From an uncultured Lachnospira sp. (lineage in GTDB: Bacteria > Bacillota > Clostridia > Lachnospirales > Lachnospiraceae): a stretch of 64,000 bases of DNA. Positions 60,198-64,000 of the stretch are shown one piece after another. The notes under the pieces are model-generated. The model was not told the origin of the DNA, searched no databases, and was given only the letters and a program-made list of their open reading frames with translations. Every line of letters starts with the position of its first letter. Position 1 is the stretch's first letter. Both the position numbers and the translations under genes were made by a program. Where the stretch lies: the NCBI GenBank assembly GCA_944381165.1, contig CALWKC010000002.1:59315-123314 (forward strand). The letters are read 5' to 3'.

Positions 60198-61034
60198 GTG
60201 TGCGAAATACAAAATCTCAGAACAGAGTTCAAAGCAAATCCGGGGCAGAATGAAAACGACAGATTTTTTGAAATTGATGTAAAAGGGTTGTCTTTCTCAT
60301 ACCGGAATGACGGCGGGCATTCGGGAAGGACACTGTACGGTATTGATTTTCACGCCCATAAGGGAGAGTGTGTAGGAATTATTGGCGCTAACGGCGTTGG
60401 GAAGTCAACCTTTTTGAAAATTCTTGTTGGTCTTTTAGATGGTTTTGACGGCAAAATAAACATAGGCGGACTGGAATTAAATAAAAAAAATCTTTCCGAT
60501 ATACGCCGTATGACAGGTTATGTTTTCCAGGATTCAGAAAACCAGCTTTTTATGTCGACCGTATATGAGGATGTGGCATTTGCGCCTCAAAATTACGGTT
60601 ATTCTCCGCAGCAGACGGAGGAGCGGGTAAATATGGCGTTGTCCCAGATGGGAATAGAGGATTTGCGGGACAGGCATACTTTTATGCTTTCAGGAGGACA
60701 GAAAAAGCTTGCTGCCATTGCGTCAATTATTTCCATGACTCCGGAGATTATATTAATGGATGAGCCAACAATAGCTCTGGACCCTCGTAACAGAAAAAAT
60801 CTTATAAGAGTAATTAATTCTTTTTCACAGCTGAGAATTATAGCTTCACATGATTTGGATATGATACAGGATACCTGTACGCGCGTTGTCTTAATGAATA
60901 ATGGTCGTTTTGTCAGAGAGGGAAGCGCCGATGAAATATTAAATAACAGACAGCTTCTGGAAGAAAACGGGCTTGAGCTGCCGCTTGGGAGCAGGCTAAG
61001 GCAGAGCAGAAATGAGGGAAATAATGGAGAGTAA
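60198..61034 (+). CDS. cbiO: CbiO-type ECF transporter ATPase
   Basis: 278 residues. Walker A GANGVGKST, Q-loop VFQDSENQLFMSTVYEDVAFAP (the DSENQ form of ECF ATPases), signature LSGGQKKLAAIASII, Walker B IILMDEPTIALDPRNR and H-loop IASHDLDM. GTG 60198 follows GGAGGAGA at seven bases. Third gene of the metal uptake operon; the HD-domain gene overlaps its end by 11 bases. Confidence 0.93.
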   Translation: MCEIQNLRTEFKANPGQNENDRFFEIDVKGLSFSYRNDGGHSGRTLYGIDFHAHKGECVGIIGANGVGKSTFLKILVGLLDGFDGKINIGGLELNKKNLSDIRRMTGYVFQDSENQLFMSTVYEDVAFAPQNYGYSPQQTEERVNMALSQMGIEDLRDRHTFMLSGGQKKLAAIASIISMTPEIILMDEPTIALDPRNRKNLIRVINSFSQLRIIASHDLDMIQDTCTRVVLMNNGRFVREGSADEILNNRQLLEENGLELPLGSRLRQSRNEGNNGE

Positions 61035-61647
61035 AGAGCTGAAGGTCAGCGACCGTCTGCAAAGACAGCTTGAATTTTGCAGAGAGATTGATAAGGAAAA
61101 GTTTATAGGGAGGCAGACTTATTTATCGGACGGAGAACGTAAGGAAAATGATGCCGAACATGCGTGGCATATGGCTGTGATGACGGTGCTTTTAAGCGAG
61201 TATGCCAATGAAAAGATTGATGTATTAAAGACGATTACCATGCTGCTTATTCATGATATTGTTGAAATTGATGCGGGGGATACATATGCTTATGATGAGG
61301 AGGCAAAAAAGACGCAGCATCAGCGAGAGACAGCCGCAGCAGACAGGATATTCGGTATTCTCCCTGATGACCAAAGGGATAAGTTCAGAGGTTTATGGGA
61401 GGAATTTGAGGCAGGCAAAACGCCGGAGGCTAAGTTTGCGCATACAATGGATAATTTTCAGCCTACGTTGTTAAATGATATGACAAACGGAAAGAGCTGG
61501 TTGGAGAGAGGAGTTCATCTGAGCCAGATTTTAGAGCGTAACAAGAATACAGAACTTGGCTCAAAGGAGCTCTGGAATTATTCATTAAACAACATGCTTC
61601 TTAAAAATGTAAAAAATAAGAAAATCATAGATGATGTAAATAAATGA
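61024..61647 (+). CDS. HD-domain phosphohydrolase (HD_3, YfbR/HDDC2-like)
   Basis: 207 residues. Metal-binding pattern: EHAWHMAVMTVLLSEYAN (first His), LLIHDIVEIDAGDTYAYD (HD pair followed by E-x-x-x-G-D), and AKFAHTMDNFQPTLLND (distal Asp). These are the marks of the HD_3 branch that includes 5'-nucleotidases such as YfbR. Predicted soluble nucleotidase; substrate unknown. Start ATG 61024 follows AGGGA; ATG 61012 precedes that site. Overlaps cbiO by 11 bases, so it is co-expressed with metal uptake, and the enzymes of this fold commonly use Co2+ or Mn2+. Confidence 0.88.
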   Translation: MESKELKVSDRLQRQLEFCREIDKEKFIGRQTYLSDGERKENDAEHAWHMAVMTVLLSEYANEKIDVLKTITMLLIHDIVEIDAGDTYAYDEEAKKTQHQRETAAADRIFGILPDDQRDKFRGLWEEFEAGKTPEAKFAHTMDNFQPTLLNDMTNGKSWLERGVHLSQILERNKNTELGSKELWNYSLNNMLLKNVKNKKIIDDVNK

Positions 61648-61691
61648 AATAATTATTGTTTTTATTCTACAGGAAGGAAGAATAGGATATT

Positions 61692-63080
61692 ATGTTACAA
61701 AAGTCAAAAACAAAATCATATGAAATGGATATGTGTACCGGCTCTATTTTAAAGAAAATGCTTTTGTTTTCACTTCCGCTGATGGCGTCAAGTGTGCTGC
61801 AGCTTTTATTTAATGCTGCCGATATTATTGTTGTGGGAAGATTTTCAGGCGACAATGCTCTTGCAGCCGTAGGCTCAAACACTGCGCTTATAAATCTTCT
61901 TACAAATTTTTTTATGGGACTTTCAATAGGAGCAAATGTTCTTGTCGCAAGATATTATGGAGCAAAGCAGGATAAAGATTTGGTTGAAACAATACATACA
62001 TCTATGCTGCTAAGTATATACAGCGGAATTATTCTGACTGTCGTTGGCGTCTTATGTGCAAAGCAGATTTTAATATGGATGAAGACGCCGGAAGCAGTGC
62101 TTGATTTGGCTGCTGTTTACCTAAGAATATACTTTCTGGGTATGACCGCGACAATGATTTACAATTTCGGAAGCGCGATACTCCGAGCTGTAGGTGATAC
62201 AAGAAGACCGCTATATTATCTGGTAGTTGCCGGAGTAGTCAATGTAGTTTTAAATCTTGTTTTTGTAATAATTTTTAGATTGAGTGTAATGGGGGTTGCT
62301 ATTGCGACAGTTATATCACAGTGTATCTCGGCTGTTTTAATATTGAGATGTCTTATGCATGAAACAGGAAGTATAAAACTCGATTTAAGAAAATTAAGCA
62401 TTAATAAAAGTAAATTTCTTAAAATTGCACAGATTGGTTTGCCTGCAAGCCTTCAGGGCGTTATTTTTTCTCTTTCAAATGTTGTTATTCAGTCTTCGGT
62501 TAATCTTTTTGGGGAAATTACGGTTGCCGGAAATTCTGCAGCAGCGAATATAGAAGGCTTTGTTTATGTGTCAATGAATTCGCTTTATCAGGCAACGATA
62601 TCTTTTACGAGCCAGAATGTTGGCGCCGGAAAATATGAGAGAATAAATAAGATTTTATATACGGCACAGCTATGCGTTATAGTGGTCGGTCTGGTGCTCG
62701 GAAATTCGGCGCTGTTTTTTGGAAGACAGCTTCTGTCAGTTTACTCGGGCAGTTCGGAAGTGATAGATGCCGGAATGAAGCGGTTAAATATAATTGCGAG
62801 GACATATGCTCTGTGCGGTATGATGGATGTTATGGTAGGTGCCTTAAGAGGTCTGGGATATTCCGTTATGCCAATGATTGTATCTCTTATAGGAGCATGT
62901 GGTCTCAGACTCCTGTGGATTTTTACATTTTTCCGCATGGAGAGATTTCATAATGTTACATCGCTTTATCTTACATATACATGGAGCTGGATTATTACAC
63001 TTTCGGCGCATGTAATATGCTGGCTGATTGTCCGCCGAAAACTCGGCAGACAATGGAGCAGCAAAAATGTTTCGGTATAG
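61692..63080 (+). CDS. MATE family efflux transporter (second)
   Basis: 462 residues, about 12 hydrophobic segments. LFNAADIIVVGRFSGDNALAAVGS, GLSIGANVLVARYYGAKQ, FGSAILRAVGDTRRPLYY and the C-terminal-half SFTSQNVGAGKYERINKIL are the marks of the DinF/MepA-type MATE branch. Different from the transporter at 28.4 kb. An AGGAAGGAAGAATAGGA run precedes ATG 61692. It converges on the minus-strand gene at the right edge with only 11 bases between the stops; no hairpin is obvious there. Confidence 0.92.
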   Translation: MLQKSKTKSYEMDMCTGSILKKMLLFSLPLMASSVLQLLFNAADIIVVGRFSGDNALAAVGSNTALINLLTNFFMGLSIGANVLVARYYGAKQDKDLVETIHTSMLLSIYSGIILTVVGVLCAKQILIWMKTPEAVLDLAAVYLRIYFLGMTATMIYNFGSAILRAVGDTRRPLYYLVVAGVVNVVLNLVFVIIFRLSVMGVAIATVISQCISAVLILRCLMHETGSIKLDLRKLSINKSKFLKIAQIGLPASLQGVIFSLSNVVIQSSVNLFGEITVAGNSAAANIEGFVYVSMNSLYQATISFTSQNVGAGKYERINKILYTAQLCVIVVGLVLGNSALFFGRQLLSVYSGSSEVIDAGMKRLNIIARTYALCGMMDVMVGALRGLGYSVMPMIVSLIGACGLRLLWIFTFFRMERFHNVTSLYLTYTWSWIITLSAHVICWLIVRRKLGRQWSSKNVSV

Positions 63081-63091
63081 CTGATGATACT

Positions 63092-64000
63092 TTAAAAAGA
63101 TTTGTTTAAATATTCATTGCGTATATGGGCTTCCATATCATGTACTTCCTGTTCAAATTCACGGGCGGACACGAGATGGCAGCCCTGACCGATAATGATT
63201 ACCTGCTCGAGACCGTCAGATGTGGCAACTCTTACATAATCTTTTCGTCCGTGCTCGTGTGCGAATTTTTCTATATAGTGGTCGGCTGTCTCAGCTTCTT
63301 TTGTAAAAACTACATGTATATTGTGGTAGTCAAGCGTTTCTGTATCATGTCCCTGTACACGGTATGCATCGAATACAACTATGAGACTGCATTTTTTCAT
63401 TGCCTGATAGTTGCATAGAATATCAAGAAGCCGTCCTCGGGCGCTGTCAAGATTTACTGCTGCTAATTCTTTCAATTCCTTCCACGCAAATATAATATTG
63501 TATCCGTCAACCAGAAGATATGAATTTCCTTGATTTTGCACGGTTTCAGTACCCTTGTAAACATATTTTTTGGGGGAATCTGCTTTTCGGGACATGTTCC
63601 TTTTGCGGAAGTCGTTGTCCCTGCTGCTGTTAGCGTAATATGTCTGTCTTAAAATTGCATCTATTTCATCTGTTCCTATAGGGTCGTCTGATACAGTGCG
63701 GCTTCTTTCAAGACTGCTCATATTCCTTTCTCTTAAACTATGGCTTTGATTATCTGAAACACCTTTGCCCTTTTCTTCAAGCACGCTTGCCAAGTGCATG
63801 TGTGAAAAAACTTCATCCCATTCAACAACTGTACCTGCTCCGTGAGAACAGAAGACGGATGAAGAAGGATTAAGAGTATCTCTCAGCGGTTCATAATGTG
63901 AATTTTCAATTACTTCCTGAGTATTTGCTTGTGTGCGATAAAGAAGCAATAGAAGTGTAAAAAATTTTGCCGTTCCTATCCGGCACTTGGCCATTGTGTC
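63092..64000 (-). CDS. C-terminus of a TetM-like translational GTPase fused to a YacP/Rae1-like NYN nuclease domain (partial, possible frameshift)
   Basis: Open frame from the right edge to the stop at 63092-63094. The first part, NTQEVIENSHYEPLRDT ... PSSSVFCSHGAGTVVEWDEVFSHMHL, is the end of ribosomal-protection-type GTPases (TetM-like translation factors). A polar linker of about 90 residues follows, then a NYN domain: SYLLVDGYNIIFAWKEL, LLDILCNYQAM, VVFDAYRV, ETADHYIEKFAHE, RVATSDGLEQVIIIGQG with Asp residues of the YacP/Rae1 family, an endonuclease acting in the ribosomal A site in Bacillus. Near 63941-63943 the better match (GKIFYTSIAS joined to YRTQAN) needs a one-base deletion, so a frameshift at the AAA run is suspected. 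The N-terminus is outside the window. Confidence 0.75.
   Translation of the reverse strand, partial: DTMAKCRIGTAKFFTLLLLLYRTQANTQEVIENSHYEPLRDTLNPSSSVFCSHGAGTVVEWDEVFSHMHLASVLEEKGKGVSDNQSHSLRERNMSSLERSRTVSDDPIGTDEIDAILRQTYYANSSRDNDFRKRNMSRKADSPKKYVYKGTETVQNQGNSYLLVDGYNIIFAWKELKELAAVNLDSARGRLLDILCNYQAMKKCSLIVVFDAYRVQGHDTETLDYHNIHVVFTKEAETADHYIEKFAHEHGRKDYVRVATSDGLEQVIIIGQGCHLVSAREFEQEVHDMEAHIRNEYLNKSF

Overview
The window reads as a chromosomal segment of a low-to-moderate G+C Firmicute of class Clostridia, most likely Lachnospiraceae. Support: AGGAGG-type ribosome binding sites before nearly every gene, strong TTGACA/TATAAT promoters, Gram-positive families (BceRSAB-type antimicrobial-peptide module, CsoR/CopA, NptA-PhoU, YacP/NYN nuclease) and no outer-membrane machinery. 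Genus cannot be settled by reading. No rRNA, tRNA, CRISPR array, prophage or transposase was seen.

Layout. 1-4.8 kb: 3' end of a phosphofructokinase, polyphosphate kinase, undecaprenyl-diphosphatase, then an AT-rich three-gene island that looks like a toxin-antitoxin-chaperone cassette (ADP-ribosyltransferase-like protein, unrecognised partner, SecB-like chaperone). 4.9-9.2 kb: SGNH esterase, alpha/beta esterase, sugar acetyltransferase, YgjP-type metallopeptidase, homoserine dehydrogenase. 9.3-14.2 kb: phosphate block (phoU, Na/Pi symporter, PhoP/PhoR-like pair) with Pho-box-like repeats. 14.2-19.97 kb: BceRS-like two-component system, BceAB-like ABC transporter and an MprF-flippase-like membrane protein. 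20.0-27.6 kb: copper block: DUF2935 protein, a broken large multicopper oxidase, CsoR with a textbook operator, and a CopA ATPase fused in frame to a CopZ-like domain that keeps its own ribosome binding site. 27.8-35.6 kb: nitroreductase, MATE transporter, a palindrome-rich non-coding stretch, an orphan membrane protein and a heterodimeric ABC exporter.

35.7-55 kb is the accessory heart: one long co-directional run behind a strong promoter, starting with a PqqD-like protein and continuing as a Gram-positive Pel-type exopolysaccharide locus (SDR-PelD fusion with a c-di-GMP I-site, PelE-like, GT-C-like membrane protein, DUF2194/PelA-like, PelF, PelG), followed by DUF2304, two glycosyltransferases and two DUF4832-family paralogues placed tail to tail, a polysaccharide flippase, a nucleotidyltransferase-fold protein, and a small Cys-containing peptide with its own promoter followed by a SipW-like S26 protease.

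55.1-64 kb: anchored ComEC-type metallo-beta-lactamase protein, DUF3783 protein, hybrid histidine kinase, a cobalt/nickel ECF transporter (CbiM-PDGLE, CbiQ, CbiO), an HD phosphohydrolase, a second MATE protein and, on the minus strand at the right edge, the C-terminus of a TetM-like translational GTPase fused to a YacP/Rae1-like NYN nuclease domain. Best candidates for new biology: the TAC-like cassette (3.3-4.8 kb), the CopA-CopZ fusion with internal start, the PqqD/PelD head of the exopolysaccharide locus, and the CPYG-repeat peptide with its protease (54.2-55 kb).
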